A DNA stretch of 64,000 nt from Puniceicoccaceae bacterium. GTDB taxonomy: Bacteria; Verrucomicrobiota; Verrucomicrobiia; Opitutales; Coraliomargaritaceae. The stretch spans positions 1 through 64,000 of the forward strand of contig JAGYJE010000006.1 in NCBI GenBank assembly GCA_018402305.1, given 5' to 3'. How positions within the stretch are numbered: the stretch's first letter is position 1; each line of letters opens with the position of its first letter. Below, piece after piece: positions 31,360-40,791 of the stretch. The translations under genes and the position numbers were made by a program. The notes under the pieces were generated by a model that was not told where the DNA came from, did not search any database, and saw only the letters and a program-made list of their open reading frames with translations.

Positions 31360-32400
31360 ATGTCCGACTCTTTAACAGCTCGCTTCCAGCAACGCCGATC
31401 GCACTCCGATAAGGCTCGCAAAAAGTCGCTCTGGGTCTCTCTTTTGCAGGCGGCGGTGGTGATTCTGCTGATTCTGGTCTGCGCGCGCTTCGTCACCGTA
31501 CTGGTTTTGAGCTTCCAGGAGGACCCCGACTTTTCCGCGCCGAAGACGATCTATCTGCCGCAGCGGAAGCTGGAACACCAGATGGCGGTCTCGGAGTTTC
31601 AAAATGCGGCGGCTGCCCCGGCTACCATTCCGCAATTAACAACGGAGAGCCTGCTGGCCAACGTGCCGGCCCTCCCCGTCGTGCCGGATGTGGACTTCAC
31701 ACCGGTGGAAAACGAGGCCCTTGTCTCGGAGTCGGACGCGCTCTTCGGGCAGTCGGGCCTGATGGGCGCCCTCGGGGCCCTTAGCTCGCAGGCCTCCAGT
31801 GTTTCCTTTCTCGGCATCACCGAGGAGGCCTCGCGCTTTGTCATTGTCATGGACATCTCCACATCGGTGGTGAACAGCGCGGCTGCGGCGGGTGTTGACT
31901 TCAACTCCATCCGCGAGGAGGCCAAAAAACTCATTGGCAACCTCAATGCCAACACCCTCTTTGGCTTTGTGCAGCACTCACGCCGCTACGATGCCTTTCA
32001 AAACACCCTGGTGCCCGCCACCGTCGCCAACAAGGACAGCGCTCTGAAATGGCTGGATGATCGGTTCCGCACCGACGGCTTTTCCGGCGGTGGCTGGCGG
32101 GGCGGACCGGATGGTTCGGACGGTATTTTGCCCATTCTCAGTTTTGTTTTTTCAATGCAGCCGGATGTCATCTTTCTCATCTCGGACGGTGGCTACTTCA
32201 CCTCCGAGGGCAACCAACCGGTGCCCCTGAACGACGTGCTCAGCCACATCCGCAACGAGCAGAGACAACTCGCCAGCGACGTCCGCATCCACGCCATCCA
32301 CTTCCCCGATGAGCGCAACATCCAGGATGGCCGCGTCGGCGATGGCATGCGCCGCATCGCCACCGCCAACGGCGGCAAATACCGTAAAATTGGGAGATGA
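31360..32400 (+). CDS. Membrane-anchored von Willebrand factor A domain protein
   Basis: A 346-residue protein. A single membrane helix at about residues 24-50 (LWVSLLQAAVVILLILVCAR) follows a cytoplasmic basic tail. The periplasmic part ends with a VWA domain from about residue 158: FVIVMDISTSVV contains the MIDAS residues D165, S167 and S169 (DxSxS), with IFLISDGG near residue 268. VWA domains bind metal and partner proteins. The gene sits between exbB and the two exbD genes, so it may regulate or couple with that motor. The ATG follows a family A array by five bases. The exact role is unknown. Confidence 0.8.
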   Translation: MSDSLTARFQQRRSHSDKARKKSLWVSLLQAAVVILLILVCARFVTVLVLSFQEDPDFSAPKTIYLPQRKLEHQMAVSEFQNAAAAPATIPQLTTESLLANVPALPVVPDVDFTPVENEALVSESDALFGQSGLMGALGALSSQASSVSFLGITEEASRFVIVMDISTSVVNSAAAAGVDFNSIREEAKKLIGNLNANTLFGFVQHSRRYDAFQNTLVPATVANKDSALKWLDDRFRTDGFSGGGWRGGPDGSDGILPILSFVFSMQPDVIFLISDGGYFTSEGNQPVPLNDVLSHIRNEQRQLASDVRIHAIHFPDERNIQDGRVGDGMRRIATANGGKYRKIGR

Positions 32401-32404
32401 TGCA

Positions 32405-32835
<431 letters not shown>

Positions 32836-32837
32836 CC

Positions 32838-33251
32838 ATGAAAAAACTAAGACGCCGACATCAGGAACCTGAGGATTTCGCCATGGCCCCCATGATCGAC
32901 ATGGTGTTTTTGCTGCTGGTCTTTTTCATGACGGTGGCCTCGGTGGCGAAGAGTCAGCGGACGGTCGAGCTGGATCTGGCCGAGTCGGAGCAAAGCAAGA
33001 TCCCGGAGGACGCCTCGGGGCGGGGCATTCTCTCGGTTGATGCGGAGGGGGTCTATTACATCGGCGACCAGCCGCAGAGCCTTGAAGCGATCAAGGAATC
33101 CATCGCCGCCCGCATCCGGCAGGAACCGGAGCTGCAAATCCAGGTGCGGGCCGACCGCACCACGGAATACGCCGCCGTCCAGAAACTCCTCAAAGCCGCC
33201 GCCGAATCCGGCGCCTACGAAATCATTTACGCCACCTTTGAAGCGAGATGA
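32838..33251 (+). CDS. ExbD/TolR-family protein (first)
   Basis: A 137-residue protein with a short cytoplasmic tail, one membrane helix ([17 protein letters not shown], about residues 20-38) and a periplasmic domain. The stretch [12 protein letters not shown] carries the conserved Asp in the helix that conducts protons in TolR/ExbD. The ATG follows directly on a family B array ending atcctcc with no visible Shine-Dalgarno. The second ExbD gene starts 22 bases after this stop. Two different ExbD proteins alongside one ExbB probably make a heteromeric stator. Confidence 0.9.
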   Translation: MKKLRRRHQEPEDFAMAPMIDMVFLLLVFFMTVASVAKSQRTVELDLAESEQSKIPEDASGRGILSVDAEGVYYIGDQPQSLEAIKESIAARIRQEPELQIQVRADRTTEYAAVQKLLKAAAESGAYEIIYATFEAR

Positions 33252-33273
33252 GGGCGGAAACCTAAAAAAAATC

Positions 33274-33711
33274 ATGCGCCAACTAAAGAAAAAACCACAG
33301 GACAAGCCGCAGATTCCGATCGCGCCCTTAATTGACGCCGTCTTTTTGCTGCTGATTTATTTCATGGTGACGTCCTCGCTGGAGCGGCAGGAGGCGGACA
33401 TTTCCTTCGAATTGCCCGGCACCGTCGCGCAGGACGAGCCCCTCGAGATGCCGGATGAACAGATCATCGAGATCCGCGCCGATGGCCAGGTGATCGTTAA
33501 TGAATACAACTACGACGCCCCGAATTCCCGCCGCTTGATCGAGCTGCAAGCCATGCTGACCCGTCTTCAGGAAGCCAGCCGCGCCAACAAGACCGAGACC
33601 CAGGTTACCATCGCCCCCGCTCCGACAACCCAGCACGCCCGCATCATCAACGTGATGGACGCCGTCGCTGCAGCCGGCATCACCGGAGTGAATTTCGCAT
33701 TGGAGGATTGA
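33274..33711 (+). CDS. ExbD/TolR-family protein (second)
   Basis: A 145-residue paralogue of the previous gene: cytoplasmic tail, a helix with conserved Asp (PLIDAVFLLLIYFMVTSS, about residues 18-35), and a periplasmic domain including DEQIIEIRADGQVIVNEYNY. The true start is the ATG at 33274 (MRQLKKKPQDKPQIPIA); an upstream frame from 33037 is a shadow of the first ExbD gene. It closes the ExbB-VWA-ExbD-ExbD cluster and is followed by a partial family D repeat. Confidence 0.9.
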   Translation: MRQLKKKPQDKPQIPIAPLIDAVFLLLIYFMVTSSLERQEADISFELPGTVAQDEPLEMPDEQIIEIRADGQVIVNEYNYDAPNSRRLIELQAMLTRLQEASRANKTETQVTIAPAPTTQHARIINVMDAVAAAGITGVNFALED

Positions 33712-33712
33712 G

Positions 33713-34085
33713 CTTCGTAGGCAGGTGGGCTCTGCCGCCTGCCAAAGATCGACCTGCTCCAAAGCCCTACCCATGCCACTGCCCCGGGCGCCCGCCAGCT
33801 GCCGAACAACCTGGATAAATCGATTAGGATTACGATTTTCAGCGGGGCCCCCTATGACCGGTTTAATTTCTTTATAATCAATTACTTACAACCTGATTTT
33901 CGGGTCACTCGTAAGTCAGGAAAACACCCGCCCCGATGGCTACACCTCCGCAGATACGAACCCGCTTTTGGCTAACTGGGAAAGGCTGCCTTGAGCTGCC
34001 TTCTGATGGCGTGTTCGTTCCTTTTCAGCCGATACTTATTTAAACCCGGCAGCTAAAGCAGCCGCTCCCAGTTAGCCCACGATGC
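33713..34085. repeat. Family D and family H repeats with an AT-rich filler
   Basis: A partial family D copy (cgtaggcaggtgggctctgc at 33716) and a family H pair (ctaactgggaaaggctgcct at 33973; ggcagctaaagcagccgctc at 34050) are separated by low-complexity AT sequence around 33850-33930. The family H arms surround an acttatttaaac core. No convincing gene from 33712 to 34091. Confidence 0.8.
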
Positions 34086-34091
34086 CTAGGC

Positions 34092-35303
34092 TCAGCCTTT
34101 TGGGCTATCCTGCGAGTGCGGTGGCTGCGGTGGCGGCGCTGCCATGAAGTCCTCCTCATCCATATCACTCAATTTGTAATTGAAGATGGGCAACAGGGAG
34201 ATGAGACCCACGCAGGTCACCCCGAGGATGGCCATGCCGGTGACGTCGTGCACCGTCCCAATGCTGCCCAGAATCGGCAGAACCCAGTCGTTATCGATGG
34301 ATTGGGCACCGTTGTTGTAAGCATAGTAGGTCAAAAAGAGGCTGCGCAGCAGGTTGGTGATCACCGCAAAGACCATGGCCGCCGCGACAAGGAGCACTTT
34401 TTTCCAAAAGCGGTCGAGAAAGACCGCCGCCAGGAAGGAGCCGGCGAACAAGCAAGCCGTGAGCGAGCGGATGCCCGAGCAAGCTTCTTCGACGCCGACC
34501 TGCCCGTCGGGCAGGATGAGCACGTTGCCCTCGCGCTCCAGCTCAAAGCCAAGAAAGTCGAGCAATCCAAACACCACGATCGTCACCTTGTTGAGCAGAA
34601 AGACGCGGATCTGGGTCTCCAGGACGGAGACCAGTGGCGCCGAAAGCAGCCAAATGAGTGCGGGAAAAATAAAGAGCGCCGCCAGTGCGAGACGCTGCCG
34701 GAGCGGCATGGGCTGGCCATCGACGCGCTGCTTGGAAAAAATAAAGACGCCACTCAGGACGAGTCCGCCGAGACTGGCGGCGATGGCCAGAGAGGCCGGG
34801 TTTTGCGGGCCGGTGGCGGCGCGGAGGAGCGCACCCACCGCGAAAAGCAACAGCGAGCCGACGAAGGCCGCGACCGCCAAGCCCTCTAATAAACGAACCC
34901 ATGCGCCGGTTGATCCAGCCGGCGCGGCGGACGGAGGCGCGGCAGGCGCGGCCGGCGCGGCAGGCGACAGCGCCTCACCGGCCGGCGCGGCAGGGGACGG
35001 CGCCTCACCGGCAGGCGACAGCGCCTCACCGGGCGCGGTGCCCGTGAACAGATAGGACCGCATCCGGGGCCAGCGCTCGAAGAGCACGTAGCCGACGAAG
35101 AACGGCACGAGGTATCCGAAGCTGTAGTCCTCCCGATTCCCCCACCAAAAGAGCTGGTCCCAAACCGTGTAGAGCGCGAAGCCGAGCATAAGGCAGGCCG
35201 CGCCGATTTGCTCAGGCAGGAGGTTTTTGAGACTTGGTTGGGAGGGTGCAGTGCTCACGTAATGGGCGGTCGTTCGGGTTAAATTCGACCCGAAAGTTTG
35301 CAA
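34092..35303 (-). CDS. Exosortase with in-frame Pro/Ala-rich repeat insertion
   Basis: A 403-residue membrane protein. The catalytic triad is Cys275 in VEEACSGIRS, Arg320 in TNLLRSLF and His352 in GTVHDVTGMA, the canonical exosortase arrangement. It cleaves PEP-CTERM-type tags of exported proteins in the inner membrane, and the protein at 24468 is a candidate substrate. About residues 88-131 (GTAPGEALSPAGEAPSPAAP) are a Pro/Ala-rich loop encoded by a direct repeat containing ggcgacagcgcctcacc. It replaces a loop between the second and third membrane segments. The C-terminal tail is Pro/Gln-rich. The start at 35303 is the only clear one. Confidence 0.87.
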   Translation of the reverse strand: MQTFGSNLTRTTAHYVSTAPSQPSLKNLLPEQIGAACLMLGFALYTVWDQLFWWGNREDYSFGYLVPFFVGYVLFERWPRMRSYLFTGTAPGEALSPAGEAPSPAAPAGEALSPAAPAAPAAPPSAAPAGSTGAWVRLLEGLAVAAFVGSLLLFAVGALLRAATGPQNPASLAIAASLGGLVLSGVFIFSKQRVDGQPMPLRQRLALAALFIFPALIWLLSAPLVSVLETQIRVFLLNKVTIVVFGLLDFLGFELEREGNVLILPDGQVGVEEACSGIRSLTACLFAGSFLAAVFLDRFWKKVLLVAAAMVFAVITNLLRSLFLTYYAYNNGAQSIDNDWVLPILGSIGTVHDVTGMAILGVTCVGLISLLPIFNYKLSDMDEEDFMAAPPPQPPHSQDSPKG

Positions 35304-35399
35304 GGCGGGACCTCCATAGCAACCTATAAAACCCGCTTTTTGGATACTTAATTAACCATCGACGCGGCTTTGATTTCACTCTAAAGACGAACTTTATTT

Positions 35400-35975
35400 A
35401 TGGACGAATCGGCCGATACGCAGACCACCGCACAGCTCCCGCCCTCAATGGAGCGGCTGCATGCTTACTGGCGCATGCCCTACATCCTCGCTCCAAAAAA
35501 CCCGGACGAAGGCGGGGACCCCTTCACGCGAATCACCGAGACCGGTGACGATGCCGGCGAATACATCCTGCTGCGCGGCGAGCATACTTATATTGTGATG
35601 AACCGCTACCCGTATAATGCCGGTCACCTGCTGGTGCTCCCCTACCGCGAGGTCGCTCGGTTGGAAGATCTCAGCCGGACTGAGCGCTACGAACTGATGG
35701 ATCTTATCGTGGAAGCCCAAAACCTGCTCACCCGGGCCCTTGCTCCGGACGGCTTCAATACAGGCTTCAACTTCGGCAAGGCCGGGGGTGCCGGTATCCC
35801 CAGCCACCTGCACTGCCATGTAGTGCCCCGCTGGAATGGCGATACCAATTTCATGCCGGTGATCGGCAACACACGCGTGCTCCCCGATTCGATGGACGCC
35901 ATGTGGCAGCGCCTGCACGCCTGCCTCGGTTCTAAAAGCGAAACAAGCGAACCCGACGAGACGCCTTCCAGCTGA
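35400..35975 (+). CDS. HIT-family nucleotide hydrolase/transferase
   Basis: A 191-residue HIT protein. The motif HLHCHVVPRW (HxHxH with hydrophobic residues between) is near residue 139. GGAGIPSHLHCHV and MNRYPYNAGHLLVLPYR (about residues 63-79) fit the Ap4A phosphorylase-like branch. Substrates are nucleotide polyphosphates such as Ap4A or AMP derivatives; the specific one is not known. The TGA overlaps the phoH ATG by one base (TGATG). It starts the HIT-PhoH-PgpH-YbeY run, which resembles the phoH-yqfF-ybeY order of many bacteria. Confidence 0.88.
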   Translation: MDESADTQTTAQLPPSMERLHAYWRMPYILAPKNPDEGGDPFTRITETGDDAGEYILLRGEHTYIVMNRYPYNAGHLLVLPYREVARLEDLSRTERYELMDLIVEAQNLLTRALAPDGFNTGFNFGKAGGAGIPSHLHCHVVPRWNGDTNFMPVIGNTRVLPDSMDAMWQRLHACLGSKSETSEPDETPSS

Positions 35976-36925
35976 TGCCTTCTGAAACGATTCACTTCCC
36001 CAGCGCACGGCAACTCAGCCTGCTCCTGGCCAGCGATGACCGTAATCTGGAGGCCGCCGAACAGGCGCTGCAGGTCGATCTGGCCACTCGCGATGACTGG
36101 ATCACGATCGAAGGGTCGGCCGAGGGCATCGCCCGCACGAAGGCACTCTTCGAACTCCTCGAAGCGGCCCGCGCCCAGGGCCTGCGCATCCGCAGCTCGG
36201 ACTTCCACTACACGCTCCGCTGCGTGGCCGAGGGCCGGACTGACGACCTCCGCGAAATCTACCGCGACCCGATGGTCATCCGGCTCAAGCGCCAAAGCGT
36301 GGTGCCGAAAACCCTCAACCAAAAGCGCTACCTTCAGGCGATGAGCGCGCATCCGATCACCTTCGGGATCGGACCGGCCGGTACCGGCAAAACCTACCTC
36401 GCCATGGCCATGGCACTGCGCGAGCTTCTGGAGGGGCGGGTGGAGCGCATCATCCTGACTCGCCCGGCCGTGGAAGCAGGCGAGGCGCTCGGGTTTCTCC
36501 CGGGCGAGCTGCAGGAAAAAATACTGCCCTACCTCACGCCGCTCTACGACGCCATGAATGATATGGTGGGCAAGGAGCAGACCGTCCAACTGGTCGAGCG
36601 GGGCATCGTCGAAATTGCACCGCTCGCCTACATGCGGGGGCGCACCCTGGCTAATGCTTTCGTCGTGCTGGATGAAGCGCAAAACACGACACACGAGCAG
36701 ATGATGATGTTTTTAACCCGGCTCGGCGACGGCAGCCGCATGGTCATCACAGGAGACATCACCCAAATCGACCTGCCCCGCTCCAAGCAATCGGGGCTCA
36801 AGGAGGCGACACGAATTTTGAAAAATATCGATTCGATCTGCCTCTTTTATTTCGATAGTCAGGACGTCGTCCGACACCCATTGGTGCAGGCTATCATCAA
36901 CGCCTACGCTCAGAGCGCTGAATAA
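35975..36925 (+). CDS. phoH: PhoH-like ATPase
   Basis: A 316-residue PhoH-family P-loop protein with Walker A GPAGTGKTYLAMAMALR near residue 133, Walker B AFVVLDEAQNTTHEQM, and the sensor ITGDITQIDLPRSKQSGLKE. PhoH proteins are RNA-associated ATPases of the superfamily 1 helicase fold, linked to RNA metabolism and phosphate starvation; the biochemical role is not settled. The start ATG is coupled to the HIT gene, and the PgpH-like gene follows after 28 bases. The association with YbeY fits a ribosome/RNA quality role. Confidence 0.93.
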   Translation: MPSETIHFPSARQLSLLLASDDRNLEAAEQALQVDLATRDDWITIEGSAEGIARTKALFELLEAARAQGLRIRSSDFHYTLRCVAEGRTDDLREIYRDPMVIRLKRQSVVPKTLNQKRYLQAMSAHPITFGIGPAGTGKTYLAMAMALRELLEGRVERIILTRPAVEAGEALGFLPGELQEKILPYLTPLYDAMNDMVGKEQTVQLVERGIVEIAPLAYMRGRTLANAFVVLDEAQNTTHEQMMMFLTRLGDGSRMVITGDITQIDLPRSKQSGLKEATRILKNIDSICLFYFDSQDVVRHPLVQAIINAYAQSAE

Positions 36926-36953
36926 GCGCGGCTGAATCCACCTACCTTTATTT

Positions 36954-39428
36954 ATGGCTTTCTTTCGTAAAAAACCGGCCTCCCGCAAGCTAAAGGACGG
37001 CTCGAAGGGTCCACGCAAAGGCGGCAACCGTGGCGACGCATCGGCGACGACCCGCTTCTTTGAAACAAGCCGTCTGATCGAGCTCGGGCTCTTCATGCTC
37101 TTCTCCGCCCTCGTCGTATCGATCTGCTTCCTCGGTCAGGAGCCGAAGGGCCCCCGCATCCTCCTCAACCAAGCCGCCCCCACCCGGATCGTGGCCGACT
37201 TCGACTTTGAATATGAGAGCAAACTGCTCACCGAAAACGCCGCCGCCGCCGCCCGGGCACAGGTCCCTCCGGTCTTTCAGCGCACCTTTGAACCCTTCGA
37301 GAATTTCCGTAATTTCATCAACGACCTGAACTCCAGTATCGCGCGGAATCAGATTGAATTCGAGCGGGAGGGCCCGGAGGCCTTCGAGGCGGCGCTCGCT
37401 GCAACGGCGTTGGCGCTGATCGAGCAATACCAGCTCGAGCTCGAGCCGCAGACGATTATCGAGCTGACCGAGCAGGCAAGTCCCCGTGAACGGTCCACCC
37501 TCTTTAACGATGCGCTGGCGGTGCTCAAATCACTCTACGAGGATGGTATTTATAGCCCCAGCCGATCCGATGCAATGGGCTCAGGAGTCACCGTCATCCA
37601 ACTGGTCGATGAGGAGGGGCGCTACAATATGCCCAATGCGCGCTCGCTTGATGACGCACTCATTGCCCTGCGCGTGCGGATCAATTCCCTCTCCCGTGAC
37701 TCGGAGACGGCTCGGGTTCTTTTCGATGTCGTGCGCGAAGGGTTGAAACCGAACCTCCTCTACAGCGCAAGCGGCACGACGCGGGCGATTCAGCGCGTCA
37801 TCGAGCAGCTGGAGCCGGTTCGCATCGCGCACCGAGCCGGAGAAACGCTGATCGAACCGGGCGCACTTGTCATGCCGGCCGATCTCGAACGCCTCGCAGC
37901 CTACCGCACGATCGAGCTGAAAGATCGCAATACCTCGATGATCTTCAATCTGGCCTTTCTGGAGCGGGTTACCCTGACCCTCATTCTTTTTATCGCGATC
38001 TATATCTACGTGAAACAGGGCCTGAGCGAACTCCATAAACGAAACCGCGCCATTGCCATCACGGCAGTAAGTATCCTGCTGAACTTGCTCATCGTGCGCA
38101 TCGTCATGGAGCTGGGTGAGAGCGCACTGGTCAACAACCGGCCCTCACTGAGCATGCTCCCCTATGTGGCCCCCTACGCGCTCGCACCCATTCTTGTGGC
38201 CGTCCTGGTGGGCAGCGCACCGGCTGTGCTTTCGGCCCTGATCGTCGCGGTCGTCTTTGGCCTGATGCAAAACAACTCAGTCGAGTTCATCCTTATCGCC
38301 TTTATTTCGGGTGTGGTCGGCGGCTTTGTTTCGGTCGGCACACGCACGCGCTCGCGCCTCGTCCGGGCCGGCGCGATGGCCGGCGCCACCGCCGCTATCG
38401 CGGGAGCCGCCATCGGTCTGATCAATGGATACTCTGTCGGCTTGGTCGGCCAGCAGACTTTGGTCGCTCTGATTGTTGGTCTGCTCACCGGCATCCTCGC
38501 CGTGGGCCTCCTGCCGATCTTTGAAAGCCTCTTTAAAATCACCACAGAGATCACCCTCCTCGAATTGACCGACTTCAACCACCCGCTTCTGCGCCGCATG
38601 CAGATGGAGGCACCTGGGAGCTACCACCACAGCCTCATGGTGGCCAACCTCTCGGAAAACGCGGCGGCCACAATCGGGGCCAGCCCCCTGCTTTGTCGGG
38701 TCTGCTGCCTTTTTCACGATATCGGCAAACTCGTCAAACCCGACTACTTCACCGAAAACCAACACGAGGGCATCAACCCCCACGATGCGAAAAACCCATC
38801 GATGAGCGCACTTGTCATTAAGGCACACGTCAAAGAAGGCGTCGAAATCGCTCGCAAAAACAAACTGCCGCGCGTCATTGTCGACGTCATTCGCCAGCAC
38901 CACGGCACCACCCTAATCCAATATTTCTTTCACCAGGCAAAGGCGAAAGCCCATGAGGACCACGAAGGCGCAAACCGCCCCTTCCCGGAAAAAATCAATG
39001 GTGCCGAAAACGGCAACGGGAAGAGCAAAGGCAAAACACACACCCCGCTCCGGGTCGAAGAAAGCACCTACCGCTACGATGGGCCGAAGCCCCAGTTTAA
39101 GGAGAGCGCGATCATTTTCTTCGCGGACAGTGTCGAGGCAGCCAGCCGTAGTTTGAAGAAGGTGACCCAGCCCAACGTCGAAGATCTCATCGATCGCATC
39201 TTCAAAGACCGCATCGAGGATGGGCAGCTGGATAGTTGCCCACTCACCTTTCAGGAGCTCGACCAAATCCGGAAAAGCTTCATCTACACCGTCCTCAATA
39301 TGCTCCACGCCCGCATCGAATACCCGAAAAGTGACACGGAGAAAGCGGCCGAGCGGGAGAAAGCCGCGCAGGCGGAAGAATCCAAAGTCGCGACCGATGC
39401 TGCAAGTGGAAATCAACAACCTATTTGA
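36954..39428 (+). CDS. 7TM-HD (PgpH/YqfF-like) membrane phosphohydrolase
   Basis: An 824-residue protein: a membrane helix near residue 45 (LFMLFSALVVSICFLG), an extracytoplasmic 7TMR-HDED region, seven membrane segments (about residues 330-530, including GVVGGFVSVGTRTRSRLV) and a cytoplasmic HD domain. The HD signature LFHDIGKLVKPDYF lies near residue 587, followed by IIVDVIRQHHG. Relatives such as Listeria PgpH are c-di-AMP phosphodiesterases, which is the likely role. An Asn/Glu/Lys-rich insert (about residues 680-700) lies within the HD region. Its last 32 bases overlap ybeY, indicating an operon with phoH and ybeY. Confidence 0.85.
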   Translation: MAFFRKKPASRKLKDGSKGPRKGGNRGDASATTRFFETSRLIELGLFMLFSALVVSICFLGQEPKGPRILLNQAAPTRIVADFDFEYESKLLTENAAAAARAQVPPVFQRTFEPFENFRNFINDLNSSIARNQIEFEREGPEAFEAALAATALALIEQYQLELEPQTIIELTEQASPRERSTLFNDALAVLKSLYEDGIYSPSRSDAMGSGVTVIQLVDEEGRYNMPNARSLDDALIALRVRINSLSRDSETARVLFDVVREGLKPNLLYSASGTTRAIQRVIEQLEPVRIAHRAGETLIEPGALVMPADLERLAAYRTIELKDRNTSMIFNLAFLERVTLTLILFIAIYIYVKQGLSELHKRNRAIAITAVSILLNLLIVRIVMELGESALVNNRPSLSMLPYVAPYALAPILVAVLVGSAPAVLSALIVAVVFGLMQNNSVEFILIAFISGVVGGFVSVGTRTRSRLVRAGAMAGATAAIAGAAIGLINGYSVGLVGQQTLVALIVGLLTGILAVGLLPIFESLFKITTEITLLELTDFNHPLLRRMQMEAPGSYHHSLMVANLSENAAATIGASPLLCRVCCLFHDIGKLVKPDYFTENQHEGINPHDAKNPSMSALVIKAHVKEGVEIARKNKLPRVIVDVIRQHHGTTLIQYFFHQAKAKAHEDHEGANRPFPEKINGAENGNGKSKGKTHTPLRVEESTYRYDGPKPQFKESAIIFFADSVEAASRSLKKVTQPNVEDLIDRIFKDRIEDGQLDSCPLTFQELDQIRKSFIYTVLNMLHARIEYPKSDTEKAAEREKAAQAEESKVATDAASGNQQPI

Positions 39429-39867
39429 GGCACTCATCGAGCCGGAGGCTGAGACGCTCCAGCTTCTCCAGTGCCTCGAAAGGTCCGGCCGGTTCCCGGT
39501 CGGCGATGGGGAGCTCTCGATCGCTTTTGTCGATGATGCGACCATTGCCCGCATTCATAGTGACTTCATGGGCGACCCGAGTCCGACCGATGTGATCACC
39601 TTCCCCGCTGATCCATCCATGGAAACGGCCGGTGAAATCATCGTCTCGGTTGACCACGCGCGGAGCCGCAGCAATGAGTTGGACGAGCCCTTCAGTCTCG
39701 AATTAAGCCTCTACCTGGTACACGGCTGGCTCCACCTGGCCGGCTACGACGACCGCGAGCCCGGGCAACAGCGGAAAATGCGTGCGGCGGAACAAAACGC
39801 TCTCAAAATAATCGAAAACGAGGGCTGCTCGCCAAAGTTTTGTTTGAAACCACAGGCAAACCGTTGA
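39397..39867 (+). CDS. ybeY: Endoribonuclease YbeY (rRNA maturation), variant metal ligand
   Basis: A 156-residue YbeY. The family core is FVDDATIARIHSDFMGDPSP and the metal motif HGWLHLAGYDD. The usual motif is HGxLHLxGYDH; here the third ligand position is Asp rather than His. YbeY matures 16S rRNA 3' ends and acts in ribosome quality control. The start at 39397 (MLQVEINNLF) overlaps the PgpH-like gene; the frame upstream is its shadow. The position after phoH and pgpH matches the order in many genomes. The Asp may still bind the metal. Confidence 0.85.
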   Translation: MLQVEINNLFEALIEPEAETLQLLQCLERSGRFPVGDGELSIAFVDDATIARIHSDFMGDPSPTDVITFPADPSMETAGEIIVSVDHARSRSNELDEPFSLELSLYLVHGWLHLAGYDDREPGQQRKMRAAEQNALKIIENEGCSPKFCLKPQANR

Positions 39868-39900
39868 CGGCCCTCCAGCAACTCGACCATTCTACGCAAA

Positions 39901-40494
39901 GTGTCCGAAGACGATTCACCTAAAGTGCCTGTCACCCCACCCGAGCAGTGGGTCGATCTCTATGGCGATTACCTCTACGGCTTCGCTATGTCGCGCTTAC
40001 GGAATCCCGATGCGGCGGCCGATTGCGTGCAAGACACCTTTTTGGCCGGAATCAAGGCCCTCGATCGCTTTGACGGAAGCCGCGACATCAAGTTTTGGCT
40101 GCGCGGCATCATGCGCAACAAGATCGTCGACCAGATACGGAAATCCATCAAGGAGAATAAAGTCGATATCGATAAGGAGGACGAAGCCCTCCTCGAAAGC
40201 TTTTGGTTCAAGTATAGCGGAATCGCCACAACCAACCCGGACCCCTGGCAATTCAACCCCAGGAAGTACTACGATAATGGTGAATTCTGGGTCGTATTCG
40301 AGAAATGTATCGCGAAGGTTAAAAATCCCGCCCGTCAGGCCTTTATCCTGCGGGTGCTCGAAGATCAAACAACAGAAGAAGTTTGTAAGGCAATGGACAT
40401 CACACCGAACTATCTTTGGGTCCTGCTCCATCGCGCCCGTGAACAGCTCAAGGTTCACCTCGAAGCGAACTGGACAGGCAACGACGCAAAATAG
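39901..40494 (+). CDS. RNA polymerase sigma factor (sigma-70 family, ECF-like)
   Basis: A 197-residue sigma-70 family protein starting from GTG at 39901 (MSEDDSPKVPVTPPEQWVDL). Region 2 is shown by DCVQDTFLAGIKALDRFDG and IKFWLRGIMRNKIVDQIRKS; region 4 by TTEEVCKAMDITPNYLWVLL and HRAREQLKVHL, a helix-turn-helix for the -35 element. An unusual 45-residue segment, acidic then aromatic (KENKVDIDKEDEALLESFWF), lies between the regions. A short gene with an HxxxCxxC motif follows after 11 bases and is its probable regulator. GTG is the only suitable start. Confidence 0.85.
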   Translation: MSEDDSPKVPVTPPEQWVDLYGDYLYGFAMSRLRNPDAAADCVQDTFLAGIKALDRFDGSRDIKFWLRGIMRNKIVDQIRKSIKENKVDIDKEDEALLESFWFKYSGIATTNPDPWQFNPRKYYDNGEFWVVFEKCIAKVKNPARQAFILRVLEDQTTEEVCKAMDITPNYLWVLLHRAREQLKVHLEANWTGNDAK

Positions 40495-40505
40495 ACTGAT
40501 TTCAA

Positions 40506-40781
40506 ATGTTAACCTGTAAACAAGTTTCCAGCGCACTCTCCAAGGAGGCGTATCAGAAAATGCCGCCGCTGCGCCGCTTTTTCCTGCGTCTTCACGTCAA
40601 GTTATGCGTGTTTTGCGGTAAGTTTAACCGTCAAGTCATGGAGTCTCAGGAAATGTGCCGCTGCTATCGGGAGCATGAGGAGTCCTTGTCGCCGCACCGC
40701 CCGAAACTTGACACCGATCGCAAGGATGCACTGAAGGATCTTTTGGCCTCCCAGCAAATTCATTCGAAGCCGAACGAGTAA
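40506..40781 (+). CDS. Small HxxxCxxC protein, putative zinc-binding anti-sigma factor
   Basis: A 91-residue protein with H30, C34 and C37 in HVKLCVFC, the HxxxCxxC zinc-binding signature of ZAS anti-sigma factors. The N-terminal Cys4 (MLTCKQVSSALSKEAYQK) could be the fourth ligand. A basic middle (PPLRRFFLRLHVKL) could bind the sigma factor. No membrane segment is apparent, so it would be cytoplasmic. It is tightly coupled (11 bases) to the sigma factor upstream. The role is inferred from the motif and position. Confidence 0.65.
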   Translation: MLTCKQVSSALSKEAYQKMPPLRRFFLRLHVKLCVFCGKFNRQVMESQEMCRCYREHEESLSPHRPKLDTDRKDALKDLLASQQIHSKPNE

Positions 40782-40791
40782 GCTGTTCCCA

